Shown here piece by piece: positions 1 through 8,758 of a stretch of DNA of 64,000 nt. The position numbers and the translations under genes are program-made. The stretch's first letter is position 1; every line of letters starts with the position of its first letter. The notes under the pieces were generated by a model. The model worked only from the letters and a program-made list of their open reading frames with translations, made no database searches and had not been told where the DNA came from. Origin of the DNA: Bacillus sp. RO3 (GTDB lineage Bacteria > Bacillota > Bacilli > Bacillales > Bacillaceae_B); the NCBI RefSeq assembly GCF_012911895.1, contig NZ_JAAXCV010000028.1, positions 62,001 to 126,000 on the forward strand, written 5' to 3'.

Positions 1-847
1 ATTGAGTAACCTGAAATTGTGATAAGGTTTTGCCAAATTGCTTTCTTTCTTTCGAATACTGCAGTGCTTTCTCATATGCAGCCTGGGCAACACCGACAGC
101 CATGGCCCCGATACCGATCCTGCCTCCGTCCAGGGTAACCAGGAACTGCTTGAATCCTTCCCCTTGCTTCCCTAAGAGATTTTCTTTTGGAACTTCTACA
201 TCTTCAAGAACCAACTCAGTCGTATTGGATGAATGAAGTCCCATCTTTTCATAATTATCGATTACCGAAAAGCCTTTGGCACTGGTTGGAACGATGATTG
301 CGCTGATTTCTTTATTTCCATTGTTTCTCCCCGTAATAGCGGTCAAGGCCAGATGGTTGGCATAACTGGCATTGGTTATATAACACTTATTTCCGTTGAT
401 GACCCATTTATCACCCTTGTCTTCAGCTGTGGTCTGGGTTCCACCTGCATCGGAACCTGCATTGGGCTCAGTCAGACCGAAAGCACCGAATGATTCCCCT
501 GTACAGATGGGGGTCAAGTACTCCTCTTTTTGTTCATGAGTACCAAATAGGTTGATGGGCGCTCCTCCCAGTGAGATATGAGCAGAGTACGTAATACCGG
601 TTGAAGCACAGGCACGGCTAAGCTCTTCGGTGACGATGGCGAAGCTGACCGTATCGGCACCTGCCCCTCCATATTCCTCGGGAAACGGAAGCCCCATCAT
701 TCCCAGGTCTGAAAGCTTCTTAAAAATTTCTTTTGGGAATTCCTTTGAACGGTCACGGTCTAAAGCTCCAGGAGCCACCTCTTCATCAGCAAATTCCCTG
801 ATTGTCTTTTTTATCATTGCCTGTTCTTGTGTTAAGTCGAAATTCAT
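1..847 (-). CDS. Acyl-CoA dehydrogenase (partial, cut by window edge)
   Basis: FAD-dependent acyl-CoA dehydrogenase; the family catalyses alpha,beta-dehydrogenation of acyl-CoA thioesters and passes electrons to ETF. About 282 N-terminal residues are visible; a full protein is about 380 aa, so the C-terminal helical domain with the catalytic base lies outside the window. The signature GLTEPNAGSDAGG is at about residues 122-134. The ATG at 847 follows a strong AAGGGGG site. The upstream region has a promoter with FadR-like and cre-like sites, as expected for a fatty-acid degradation gene. It resembles the AcdA/MmgC type; the exact substrate cannot be told from this part. Confidence 0.93.
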   Translation of the reverse strand, partial: MNFDLTQEQAMIKKTIREFADEEVAPGALDRDRSKEFPKEIFKKLSDLGMMGLPFPEEYGGAGADTVSFAIVTEELSRACASTGITYSAHISLGGAPINLFGTHEQKEEYLTPICTGESFGAFGLTEPNAGSDAGGTQTTAEDKGDKWVINGNKCYITNASYANHLALTAITGRNNGNKEISAIIVPTSAKGFSVIDNYEKMGLHSSNTTELVLEDVEVPKENLLGKQGEGFKQFLVTLDGGRIGIGAMAVGVAQAAYEKALQYSKERKQFGKTLSQFQVTQ

Positions 848-898
848 CCTTATCCCCCTTGTTTAACTTGATGACTGAAAGCCTTGTCTCCGTCTCCA

Positions 899-912
899 TA
901 ATAGCGCTTTCA
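899..912 (-). promoter_or_regulatory. cre-like (CcpA) operator
   Basis: On the minus strand the site reads TGAAAGCGCTATTA, close to the CcpA operator, with the ideal half-site TGAAAGCG. It lies between the putative transcription start and the dehydrogenase start codon, a position where CcpA would act as a roadblock. Inferred from sequence only. Confidence 0.5.
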
Positions 913-932
913 AACATTGTCAGCGCACGTTG

Positions 933-950
933 TGAATGCGCTCTCATCCT
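933..950 (-). promoter_or_regulatory. FadR-like operator
   Basis: The stretch TGAATGCGCTCTCATCCT matches most defined positions of the Bacillus FadR dyad as remembered (TGAATGANTANTCATTCA): the left half is perfect and the right half has two changes. It sits directly downstream of the -10 box of the dehydrogenase promoter. FadR represses beta-oxidation genes and is released by long-chain acyl-CoA. Confidence 0.5.
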
Positions 951-951
951 T

Positions 952-981
952 ATTATAAGAGGTGATGGTGAATTTTCTCAA
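952..981 (-). promoter_or_regulatory. Sigma-A-type promoter of the acyl-CoA dehydrogenase
   Basis: Minus-strand -35 TTGAGA (981-976) and a consensus -10 TATAAT (957-952) with an 18-bp spacer. Transcription would start near 945, inside the FadR-like dyad. Confidence 0.6.
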
Positions 982-1009
982 CTTTAAAAAACTTTTAAAT
1001 TTTCAGAAG

Positions 1010-1558
1010 TTATAGTGATATAAAGACAAGGAGAAGAACCGTTCCTGCCACACCTGAAAAAGTAAAATAGGCCGACTTCCATTTCAATCCGGCACCCACC
1101 CACAGTAAACAATTCGAAAACAAGGTTATATACATAGGTGTAGAACGTCCATTCATGAACACATCCGTTGCTTCAATAGATACCAGAAGAAATATAAATG
1201 CTGAAGCCAGGTAGATGAGCAAGGGAGATTTTTGTTTTCTAGTATAATAAATTCCTAATCCTACTAATAATACGACAAAACTTGCCAAAATCGTTGTTTG
1301 CAAAACGATTGACAATTCAGTAAAATAAATGACAAATAATGAAATCGCTATCGCACCGATGGACAACAAAAAGTCTGTGAGAATGAATGTTCTTTTGTTA
1401 TCCTCCCTGACATACGGATCCATGCCCTCACCACCGGTATATAATGCAAGGAGATAGTCACAATAATGCTCTGGAAGCATGTTGGTTTGCTTCCAAAGTT
1501 GAATTTCATTTACGATCACTTCTTTTCTTGAAGCTTTTCCTGTGTTCAATGTTGTCAC
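1010..1558 (-). CDS. Hypothetical multi-pass membrane protein
   Basis: Not recognised. The 182-aa protein has a soluble N-terminal part of about 58 residues containing LPEHYCDYLLALY, followed by about five hydrophobic segments near residues 60-80, 84-105, 112-131, 141-158 and 162-182. Charged linkers such as TRKQK separate them. No enzyme motif is visible. It lies between the sigA terminator and the acyl-CoA dehydrogenase with its own spacing on both sides, so it is probably transcribed alone. Small polytopic proteins of this kind are common in Bacillaceae and often of unknown function. Confidence 0.75.
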   Translation of the reverse strand: MTTLNTGKASRKEVIVNEIQLWKQTNMLPEHYCDYLLALYTGGEGMDPYVREDNKRTFILTDFLLSIGAIAISLFVIYFTELSIVLQTTILASFVVLLVGLGIYYTRKQKSPLLIYLASAFIFLLVSIEATDVFMNGRSTPMYITLFSNCLLWVGAGLKWKSAYFTFSGVAGTVLLLVFISL

Positions 1559-1631
1559 ACCTTTATTTGTTGAATCCTTTATGTACTTTCGTCAAAGAAG
1601 GCTGAATCTCCTTTTTTTAGACAAAAAAAAA

Positions 1632-1656
1632 CTACCTCTACGTACTATAGAGGCAG
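1632..1656 (-). terminator. Intrinsic terminator of sigA
   Basis: Inverted arms CTGCCTCTA / TAGAGGTAG followed on the minus strand by a run of nine or more T, placed ten bases after the sigA stop codon. Confidence 0.9.
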
Positions 1657-1665
1657 CAACATATT

Positions 1666-2796
1666 CTATTCCAAAAAGTCCTTTAATCGCTTGCTTCTGC
1701 TTGGATGACGAAGCTTTCTAAGAGCTTTTGCTTCTATCTGACGGATACGCTCACGTGTCACCCCGAAGACTTTACCGACTTCTTCGAGTGTACGTGTTCT
1801 TCCATCATCAAGGCCAAAGCGGAGACGAAGAACATTTTCTTCACGGTCAGTCAACGTATCCAATACATCTTCAAGCTGTTCTTTTAGAAGTTCGTAAGCG
1901 GCATGCTCTGAAGGAGATTGTGCTTCTGCATCTTCAATGAAGTCACCCAGATGAGAATCATCTTCTTCACCAATCGGTGTTTCAAGGGAAACCGGTTCTT
2001 GTGCAATCTTAAGGATTTCCCGAACCTTTTCAGGTGTCAGATCCATTTCTTCTGCAATTTCTTCCGGCGCCGGTTCACGACCTAAATCCTGCAATAACTG
2101 TCTTTGTACACGAATAAGTTTGTTGATGGTTTCGACCATATGAACCGGGATACGGATGGTTCTCGCCTGGTCTGCGATGGCACGGGTGATGGCCTGGCGA
2201 ATCCACCATGTTGCATACGTACTGAACTTGTATCCTTTACGGTAATCAAACTTTTCCACTGCTTTGATCAGACCCATATTCCCTTCTTGAATAAGGTCTA
2301 AAAATAACATGCCACGGCCAACATAACGCTTAGCAATACTTACAACCAGTCTAAGGTTCGCTTCAGCAAGGCGTCGCTTTGCTTCTTCATCGCCCTCTTC
2401 AATCCTCTTGGCAAGGTTGATTTCTTCCTCTGCAGATAAAAGGTCAACTCTTCCAATTTCTTTCAGGTACATACGGACAGGGTCATTGATCTTGACTCCG
2501 GGAGGAACACTTAAGTCATTAAGGTTGAATTCTTCTTCCTCTTCTTTTTCTAACTCTGTGGCACCTGGATCATCATCTTCATCATTCTCATTGATGATTT
2601 CGATACTTTGTTCACCTAATTGTTCGTAAAATTCATCCATTTGATCGGAATCTAACTCAAACCCCGATAATTTATCGGCGATATCTTCGTATGTGAGAAC
2701 TCCTCTTTTCTTTCCTTGGTTCACTAAAAATTCTTTCACCTGATCAACAGTTAATTCTGACGCTATTTGTTTGGAACGCGCTGACTTTTCAGCCAT
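1666..2796 (-). CDS. sigA: RNA polymerase primary sigma factor SigA (RpoD)
   Basis: Housekeeping sigma factor, 376 aa from the ATG at 2796 after GGAGGGG. The longer frame opening at a TTG at 2814 is rejected because its first codons are the ribosome binding site itself. An acidic stretch near residues 60-90 is followed by region 2 ([17 protein letters not shown], then [17 protein letters not shown]) and region 4 with the helix-turn-helix [18 protein letters not shown] near the C terminus. Length and order match B. subtilis SigA. It is the last gene of yqxD-dnaG-sigA, 34 bp after dnaG. Confidence 0.99.
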   Translation of the reverse strand: MAEKSARSKQIASELTVDQVKEFLVNQGKKRGVLTYEDIADKLSGFELDSDQMDEFYEQLGEQSIEIINENDEDDDPGATELEKEEEEEFNLNDLSVPPGVKINDPVRMYLKEIGRVDLLSAEEEINLAKRIEEGDEEAKRRLAEANLRLVVSIAKRYVGRGMLFLDLIQEGNMGLIKAVEKFDYRKGYKFSTYATWWIRQAITRAIADQARTIRIPVHMVETINKLIRVQRQLLQDLGREPAPEEIAEEMDLTPEKVREILKIAQEPVSLETPIGEEDDSHLGDFIEDAEAQSPSEHAAYELLKEQLEDVLDTLTDREENVLRLRFGLDDGRTRTLEEVGKVFGVTRERIRQIEAKALRKLRHPSRSKRLKDFLE

Positions 2797-2829
2797 TTGT
2801 TCCCCTCCTTCCAACTTCCTTACAAAACT

Positions 2830-4641
2830 TTATAGAGACTTACGTAGCTGTAAGATTTCCATTGCTATTTGTGCTTCTTTCCGATAATCCTTTAATCGTT
2901 CTGCTTCTTTTCTTTCCACTTCTTTTTCTCTTATCTTCAACATCTTTTGATGTTTTAACACCTGATTGACATAGTCCAGTAATTCCTGATCGGTACATTC
3001 TTCGCTTAAAGACATCATTTCAATGTCCGTGACGATCCGTCTAAGTCTCTCATCAGGGAGATACCCGATAAAAGCACTTGAGCTTGGAGGTAGACCTTCT
3101 TCATAATAACCCAATAAATAAGTAATGATAGCCTGATGTTCATCAATATTAAGGTTAGTACCTGCAAGCCACTCCTGAACCTTATAAGCGATGGCAGGGT
3201 CCTTCAGCATATAGGCAATCAATCTTCTCTCAGCCGTTTGATATGCGGGTAATAATTTAGTCTGAGTCTGCCTGGTGAAATTCCCTTGCATACCTATCTG
3301 TTTAGAAGGTTTAGACTTCCGTGTACCTGGACCTTCGAGTTCTGATAGCTGCTGTTGAAGAGCTTCTAAAGACAAATCGAACTCATCGGCTAAATGCCTT
3401 AAATAATAATCCTTTTCAACGGCCTTACTGAGGTGGGTAATTTCCTTAAGTATGTCTTCTATATACTTAAGGCGATCTCCTTCATCATTTAAGTTTTTAT
3501 TCAGCTTATAGTATCGAAGTTTAAATGCCATGAACGTTAAGCTGGCCCCTATTACATCTTGTTGAAACTTTGCTGCGCCATAGTTGGAAATGTAGTCATC
3601 AGGGTCCATTTGCTCAGGTATTGTTGCCACACGAATGTTCAATTGATGTTTGTTAAGGAGATTCCCGGCCCTGAAAGCCGCTTCCACTCCAGCAGAATCG
3701 CCATCATAACAAATGACGATAGAATCTGTTAAGCGTTTAAGAAGCCCGATTTGCTGTTCTGTTAACGAGGTACCCATTGTGGCAACCCCATTTTCCACCT
3801 CGGCTTCACTTGCTGAGATGACGTCGGCAAATCCTTCGAACAGAATGGCCTGCTGTTTTCTTCTAATCATTGATCGTGCGCCGTGATAATTGTAAAGGAT
3901 GCTGCTTTTATTAAAGATTTTCGTTTCTGGACTGTTTAAGTATTTCGGTTCATCATCTGAATTGATGCTTCTTCCTGAAAAAGCGACTGTGTTCCCTTTC
4001 GTATCCACAATGGGGAACATGATTCTTCCCCTGAAGCGATCTAAGAACGAGTTATCTCGTTCCCTTCTCACGAGAAGGCCGGCAGCTTCCATCAACTCAA
4101 GGGAATAGCCTCGTTTTTGAAGGAATTTAACCGTGAAGTCCCAGCTTGGAAGTGACCAACCGATTTGAAACTTTGTAATGCTTTCAGTTGTAAAGCCCCT
4201 GGAGAGTAAATATTCCAGAGCTTCCTGACCCTCCTTTGTATTTAAAAGGAGATGATGGTAGAATTTACTTAATAGCCCGTGAGCCTCCATCATTTGCTTT
4301 TCATCTTCCTGGGGAGGGAGCTCCCTTTCTGAAGAAGAAGTTTGAATGGAGATTTCTTCCCCAACTCTGGACCCGAGGTTTTGCGCTGCTTCAAGGAAGG
4401 TTAAGCCATCCACATCCATTAGAAACGTAAACGCATTCCCCCCAGCTCCACATCCAAAGCAGTGAAAGATCTGTTTATCAGGTGAAACAGAAAAAGATGG
4501 AGTGTTCTCTCCATGAAACGGACACAAACCAAAATAATTGCGTCCCTGCTTCTTTAGTTGTACATAGTCACTGACAACATCTACGATATCGGTTGACGAT
4601 AAAATTTTATTCAACTTATCTTCAGGGATTCTTTCAGACAC
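2830..4641 (-). CDS. dnaG: DNA primase DnaG
   Basis: Synthesises RNA primers at the replication fork. The 603-aa protein has an N-terminal CHC2 zinc ribbon (LCPFHGENTPSF, then HCFGCGAGG), a TOPRIM core with EGFADVISA and ICYDGDSAG holding the metal-binding acidic residues, and a C-terminal helicase-interaction region rich in charged residues. The start is GTG (GTG TCT GAA) after AGGTGAT. It lies between yqxD and sigA, as in B. subtilis. Confidence 0.99.
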   Translation of the reverse strand: MSERIPEDKLNKILSSTDIVDVVSDYVQLKKQGRNYFGLCPFHGENTPSFSVSPDKQIFHCFGCGAGGNAFTFLMDVDGLTFLEAAQNLGSRVGEEISIQTSSSERELPPQEDEKQMMEAHGLLSKFYHHLLLNTKEGQEALEYLLSRGFTTESITKFQIGWSLPSWDFTVKFLQKRGYSLELMEAAGLLVRRERDNSFLDRFRGRIMFPIVDTKGNTVAFSGRSINSDDEPKYLNSPETKIFNKSSILYNYHGARSMIRRKQQAILFEGFADVISASEAEVENGVATMGTSLTEQQIGLLKRLTDSIVICYDGDSAGVEAAFRAGNLLNKHQLNIRVATIPEQMDPDDYISNYGAAKFQQDVIGASLTFMAFKLRYYKLNKNLNDEGDRLKYIEDILKEITHLSKAVEKDYYLRHLADEFDLSLEALQQQLSELEGPGTRKSKPSKQIGMQGNFTRQTQTKLLPAYQTAERRLIAYMLKDPAIAYKVQEWLAGTNLNIDEHQAIITYLLGYYEEGLPPSSSAFIGYLPDERLRRIVTDIEMMSLSEECTDQELLDYVNQVLKHQKMLKIREKEVERKEAERLKDYRKEAQIAMEILQLRKSL

Positions 4642-4684
4642 GATTTATCACCTGTTTTATTTACCCTTTTAATCCATTCTGTAC

Positions 4685-5161
4685 TTATTCTGATTCTCCT
4701 GCAATTTCCGACAAGATTTTATTGAAAGAAGTACAAAATGCTTCTCTGTCTTCATTTGTAAAAGGCTTGGGACCTTTACCATAATTTCCTTTTCGACGTT
4801 CTTTTGCTGCGACGTATCGATAATCCAGTGCGGTTACTATACTCTCTTCCCTGTAGGCTTTTCCCCTGGGAGAGATGGCATAAACTTTTTTTGGTAAGAC
4901 CAGGGACGCCAATCCAATATCCTGGGTGATTAATACATCTCCTGACTGAACATGATTCATAATGTACAGGTCAGCCGCTTCTTTGGAACTATCCACATAT
5001 ACCCATCTGCCTTGATCAGGCGTGTTTTTCCTATGGGCATGGGAAGCAACAAAGACAACCTCAAAGCCATAACCTCTTGTGATTTTAATGATTTCCTGTT
5101 TTACAGGACAAGCATCTGCATCTACATATACAGTGGGCTTATGTTCGTTCTTACTAACTAT
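4685..5161 (-). CDS. yqxD: YaiI/YqxD family protein (UPF0178, NYN-like)
   Basis: DUF188/UPF0178 protein of about 158 aa. The family motif VDADACPVK lies close to the N terminus, followed by VASHAH, QDIGLA and the C-terminal GNYGKGPKPFT. The fold belongs to the PIN/NYN-like group, but its activity is not established. The frame carrying the motif has no ATG, GTG or TTG before the GTG at 4996, which would delete the motif. An in-frame stop limits the N terminus to a few codons, of which an ATA at 5161-5159 stands nine bases after GGAG. The start is therefore either a rare ATA or a sequence error. First gene of the dnaG-sigA operon. Confidence 0.85.
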   Translation of the reverse strand: MVSKNEHKPTVYVDADACPVKQEIIKITRGYGFEVVFVASHAHRKNTPDQGRWVYVDSSKEAADLYIMNHVQSGDVLITQDIGLASLVLPKKVYAISPRGKAYREESIVTALDYRYVAAKERRKGNYGKGPKPFTNEDREAFCTSFNKILSEIAGESE

Positions 5162-5214
5162 TCTACATCACTCCGTATTTTCCTTCTCTCTTTATGAACT
5201 TTCCATGAGAATTG

Positions 5215-5295
5215 ATTAAAATTGTCGAATTTTAATTGAGACGAGACTTGACATATCACAATAATTAGTTTATTCCTTAAGAGTTTAGTCTAAAC
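5215..5295 (-). repeat. Two perfect dyads in the yqxD-dnaG-sigA leader
   Basis: 5215-5236 is ATTAAAATT-GTCG-AATTTTAAT (nine-base arms). 5283-5295 is GTTTAG-T-CTAAAC (six-base arms). Both lie between the -10 box and the first gene, in a leader of about 160 nt. They could form hairpins or bind a dimeric repressor; which is not known. Confidence 0.6.
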
Positions 5296-5325
5296 CTATT
5301 TTAAATATTTTTATCACAATTTTTT

Positions 5326-5354
5326 ATTATAGTATAATCGGACAAGTTTGACCA
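5326..5354 (-). promoter_or_regulatory. Promoter of yqxD-dnaG-sigA
   Basis: Minus strand -35 TGGTCA (5354-5349), 17-bp spacer, perfect -10 TATAAT (5331-5326). This is the best sigma-A match between ppsR and yqxD. Confidence 0.6.
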
Positions 5355-5410
5355 CTATAAAAACTCATTAAAAGTAAGCTTTCTTATCAAAAAATCACTA
5401 TGATCCAAAA

Positions 5411-5452
5411 AAGAATGATTCTAGCCCATTAACACAGGACAGAATCATTCTT
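5411..5452 (-). terminator. Intrinsic terminator after ppsR
   Basis: Twelve-base arms AAGAATGATTCT / AGAATCATTCTT followed on the minus strand by T residues, six bases after the ppsR stop. It separates ccpN-ppsR from the dnaG-sigA operon. Confidence 0.9.
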
Positions 5453-5457
5453 TTTCG

Positions 5458-6267
5458 TTAATCGTTTGAATGATGATAGATATTGGTAATGACATTGGCC
5501 GTCTCTTCAACAGCTTTATTGGTTACGTCGATCACGTGACAACCAATCCGGTCCGCAATCTTCTCGAAATACTTCAACTCATCTTCAATTCGCTTGATAT
5601 TGGCATAACTGGCCTGGTCATTGAGACCCAGGGACTTCAACCTTTCTCGACGAATCGTATTTAACTTCTCGGGGCTGATTTTTAATCCGAAGCACTTCTT
5701 AGGCGAAACCATAAACAATTCTTCAGGTGGATCGACTTCAGGTACCAGCGGGACATTGGCAACCTTGATCCTCTTCAGTGCAAGGTATTGTGACAATGGC
5801 GTTTTCGAAGTCCTGGAAACACCCACCAATACAATATCTGCCCTGAGTATGCCCCGTGGATCCCTTCCATCGTCATACTTTACGGCAAACTCTATCGCTT
5901 CTACTTTCTTAAAGTAATCATCATCAAGCTTCCTTACAGTACCAGGCTCGAATAATGGCTTTTTTTCGTAAGCTGATTGATATTTATCCATCAGTGGACC
6001 GATAATATCAAAGGCGTATAATTCTTCCCTTTCCGCCTCTGTCTTAATATATGCACGCATATCCGGTTTTACGAGAGTGTAAACAATGAGACCCTGATTT
6101 AATTTTGCGAGGGAGATCACTTCATCGATATGCTCTAAGTCCTCTACATACGGAAAGCGTTTAATGACCGTATTGGAACCATTGAATTGGCTAATCGCAG
6201 CTTTTGTGACTAGTTCGGCAGTTTCACCTACCGAGTCGGATACAACATAGATGATCGGTTCTTTCAC
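5458..6267 (-). CDS. ppsR: Pyruvate, phosphate dikinase / PEP synthase regulatory protein
   Basis: Bifunctional kinase/phosphorylase of the DUF299 family (B. subtilis YqfL), which controls PPDK or PEP synthase by ADP-dependent phosphorylation and Pi-dependent dephosphorylation. The 269-aa protein begins with the family N terminus ([11 protein letters not shown]) and has the nucleotide-binding loop [15 protein letters not shown] near residues 147-161, followed by VPLVPE. Start is GTG after GGTGGTGAA. It follows ccpN by 16 bp, so both genes of gluconeogenic control are cotranscribed, as in B. subtilis. Confidence 0.96.
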   Translation of the reverse strand: MKEPIIYVVSDSVGETAELVTKAAISQFNGSNTVIKRFPYVEDLEHIDEVISLAKLNQGLIVYTLVKPDMRAYIKTEAEREELYAFDIIGPLMDKYQSAYEKKPLFEPGTVRKLDDDYFKKVEAIEFAVKYDDGRDPRGILRADIVLVGVSRTSKTPLSQYLALKRIKVANVPLVPEVDPPEELFMVSPKKCFGLKISPEKLNTIRRERLKSLGLNDQASYANIKRIEDELKYFEKIADRIGCHVIDVTNKAVEETANVITNIYHHSND

Positions 6268-6283
6268 GATCGTTCACCACCTT

Positions 6284-6910
6284 CTAATATTCATCTGCTA
6301 ATGCTACAAATGCTTTCGTAATATTGGTCTTCGTAATTCTTCCTATGACCTCTAAGTCGCCTTTTTCCGTCTTCTTAACCACAGGAACGGAATCAATTTG
6401 CTTATGAATCAAATCTTTGGCTACGCCTATTAACTGGTCATCTTTCTCACAGACCGTAATATTAGGCATACGTGTCATAATGATATTCACCGGAAGGGTG
6501 CTGAGTTCCTGCTTTCCGATGCTGGCTCTCAGAAGATCTTTCCGGGAAAGAACCCCGACTAAATACGTATTCGTATCCACAACAAACAACGTTCCAACGT
6601 CCTCAAGGAACATTGTGACGATGGCATCATAGACCGATACATTTTCGTTCACCACTACAGGGATCGATTGATAATCTTTAACATATATTTTGTTCAGGTT
6701 TTCTGTCAATAGCTGTGTACCGGTTTTACCTGTATAGAAATAACCCACTCTTGGACGGGCATCCAAGTAGCCTGCCATGGTTAAGATGGCCAAGTCAGGC
6801 CTTAGTGTCGCTCTGGTCAGGTTTAATCGATCGGCAATTTGTTCTCCAGTAATGGGTCCGTTGTCTTTCACTATTTGTAAGATATGTTCTTGACGCTTAT
6901 TAAGTTCGAT
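6284..6910 (-). CDS. ccpN: CcpN: transcriptional repressor of gluconeogenic genes (HTH + CBS pair); start unclear
   Basis: CcpN represses gapB and pckA on glycolytic substrates. An N-terminal winged helix-turn-helix (ELNKRQEHILQIVK, then TGEQIADRLNLTRATLRPDL) precedes two CBS domains. The first canonical in-frame start is a GTG at 6871, which would cut into the HTH. Homologous sequence continues upstream as TIELNKRQ. A GTG at 6920 would give the expected beginning (V-S-T-I-E-L) only if one A of a two-A run near 6913-6914 were absent. Otherwise an ATC at 6910, nine bases after AGGTGG, may be the start. Coordinates use the ATC. Confidence 0.88.
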   Translation of the reverse strand: MELNKRQEHILQIVKDNGPITGEQIADRLNLTRATLRPDLAILTMAGYLDARPRVGYFYTGKTGTQLLTENLNKIYVKDYQSIPVVVNENVSVYDAIVTMFLEDVGTLFVVDTNTYLVGVLSRKDLLRASIGKQELSTLPVNIIMTRMPNITVCEKDDQLIGVAKDLIHKQIDSVPVVKKTEKGDLEVIGRITKTNITKAFVALADEY

Positions 6911-7099
6911 TGTTACTCACCACCTAACGGACAAAGGATTTATGTTATACTTTATATGAAATATTATATACTATTAAAAGAAAATGAAAAGAGCATATTA
7001 TCATTCATTTGTGTCAACACTATATTTTAAATTTCACTTAACACAGAGTATCTTTTTTTGATTTAAACTTCAAATCTTTTCACTTACCTTGATCAGTTG

Positions 7100-7128
7100 T
7101 TGTAATTATTTCTTTATCATGATAAAAT
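7100..7128 (+). promoter_or_regulatory. Promoter of the glycine T-box leader
   Basis: -35 TTGTAA (7100-7105), 17-bp spacer, -10 TAAAAT (7123-7128), about 25 bases ahead of the first leader helix. Confidence 0.55.
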
Positions 7129-7149
7129 GTCTTCATCTTACAACCAATA

Positions 7150-7345
7150 TTGCTATGAAGGATCAATAAGTACTTGCTGCTCGTAAGCGACCAGGGATGG
7201 TGAAAGCCTGGAAAGCAAGGAAACGGCAATCCCGAGCTATTTTACATGTAAAAGTGGGTATGCATGAACATGTGTATCAACTAGGGTGGAACCGCGAGTA
7301 TCAAGCTCGTCCCTAGGCTATTTGCCTAAGGACGAGCTTTTTTAT
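7150..7345 (+). promoter_or_regulatory. Glycine T-box riboswitch
   Basis: Leader that senses uncharged tRNA-Gly and antiterminates the synthetase gene. The universal T-box sequence AGGGTGGAACCGCG is at 7283-7296, which pairs with the tRNA acceptor end. The terminator has arms AGCTCGTCC (7304-7312) and GGACGAGCT (7330-7338) followed by six or more T. A GGC glycine specifier candidate lies at 7225-7227 in an A-rich Stem I loop. The Stem I boundaries were judged by eye. Confidence 0.93.
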
Positions 7346-7381
7346 TTTAGTTACATATATGATGAAAAAGGAGTGACTTTT

Positions 7382-8755
7382 ATGTCAATGGAAAAAGTAG
7401 TGAATTTAGCCAAGCATCGGGGATTTGTATTCCCTGGGTCGGAAATTTACGGTGGTCTCGCTAACACATGGGATTACGGACCGTTAGGTGTAGAACTAAA
7501 AAACAATATTAAAAAAGCCTGGTGGAAAAAATTCGTTCAGGAATCCCCATATAACGTGGGTCTTGATGCAAGTATTCTAATGAACCCCCAAACCTGGGTA
7601 GCTTCCGGTCACGTTGGAAACTTCAACGATCCAATGATTGACTGTAAGCAATGTAAAACACGTCATCGTGCTGATAAAATCATCGAGAATGCCCTTGAAG
7701 AAAAAGGAATCGACATGATCGTTGACGGCCTTTCCTTCGATAAAATGGAAGAAATCATCAAAGAGCATGATATTGCCTGTCCTGATTGTGGAAGCCACGA
7801 TTTCACCGATATCCGCCAATTTGATCTCATGTTCAAAACCCACCAAGGTGTAACGGAATCTTCTACAAATGAAATCTATTTACGCCCTGAAACGGCACAA
7901 GGAATCTTTGTAAACTTTAAAAACGTTCAGCGTTCCATGCGTAAGAAAATGCCTTTTGGTATTGCACAGGTCGGAAAGAGTTTCCGAAATGAAATTACAC
8001 CTGGAAATTTCACATTCAGAACACGTGAATTCGAACAAATGGAACTGGAATTCTTCTGCAAACCTGGTGAAGACCTGGAGTGGTTCTCTTACTGGCGTGA
8101 ATTCTGTAAAAACTGGTTATTAACACTTGGTATGAGTGAAGATAATATGCGCTTGCGCGATCATGACCAAGATGAATTATCTCACTACAGTAATGCGACG
8201 ACGGATATAGAATACAAGTTCCCATTCGGCTGGGGAGAGCTTTGGGGCGTGGCTGATCGCACAGACTTTGACCTGAAGCGTCATATGGAGCATTCAAATG
8301 AGGACTTCCACTACATGGATCCACAAACAAATGAAAAATATGTTCCATACTGTATCGAACCTTCCCTGGGAGCAGACCGTGTAACTCTTGCATTCCTCTG
8401 CGATGCTTTCGAAGAAGAAGAGCTTGAAAACGATTCACGCACAGTGCTACGTTTTCACCCGGCACTGGCTCCGTTTAAAGCAGCCGTCCTGCCGCTCTCC
8501 AAAAAACTGTCTGACGATGCATTCAAAGTATATGAAGAACTGTCACAAGATCTTATGATCGACTTCGACGAAACGGCATCAATCGGAAAACGCTACCGTC
8601 GTCAGGACGAAATCGGTACACCATACTGTATCACATTTGACTTTGACTCACTAGAAGACCGTCAAGTAACCGTACGTGACCGTGACACGATGGACCAAGT
8701 CAGAATGCCCATCAGCGAAGTAAAAGCATTCTTACAGGGAAAAATTAAGTTTTAA
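7382..8755 (+). CDS. glyQS: Glycine--tRNA ligase, single-chain (eukaryote/archaeal type)
   Basis: Class II aminoacyl-tRNA synthetase that charges tRNA-Gly. The 457-aa protein begins [21 protein letters not shown], contains a CKQCK...CPDCG zinc-like insertion near residues 80-140, motif 2 ([21 protein letters not shown]) and motif 3 ([10 protein letters not shown]), and ends with an anticodon-binding domain. ATG 7382 follows AAGGAG by eight bases; the upstream in-frame codons lie inside the T-box and are rejected. It stands alone on the plus strand where B. subtilis has the two-subunit glyQ-glyS between recO and ccpN. Confidence 0.97.
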   Translation: MSMEKVVNLAKHRGFVFPGSEIYGGLANTWDYGPLGVELKNNIKKAWWKKFVQESPYNVGLDASILMNPQTWVASGHVGNFNDPMIDCKQCKTRHRADKIIENALEEKGIDMIVDGLSFDKMEEIIKEHDIACPDCGSHDFTDIRQFDLMFKTHQGVTESSTNEIYLRPETAQGIFVNFKNVQRSMRKKMPFGIAQVGKSFRNEITPGNFTFRTREFEQMELEFFCKPGEDLEWFSYWREFCKNWLLTLGMSEDNMRLRDHDQDELSHYSNATTDIEYKFPFGWGELWGVADRTDFDLKRHMEHSNEDFHYMDPQTNEKYVPYCIEPSLGADRVTLAFLCDAFEEEELENDSRTVLRFHPALAPFKAAVLPLSKKLSDDAFKVYEELSQDLMIDFDETASIGKRYRRQDEIGTPYCITFDFDSLEDRQVTVRDRDTMDQVRMPISEVKAFLQGKIKF

Positions 8756-8758
8756 ACC

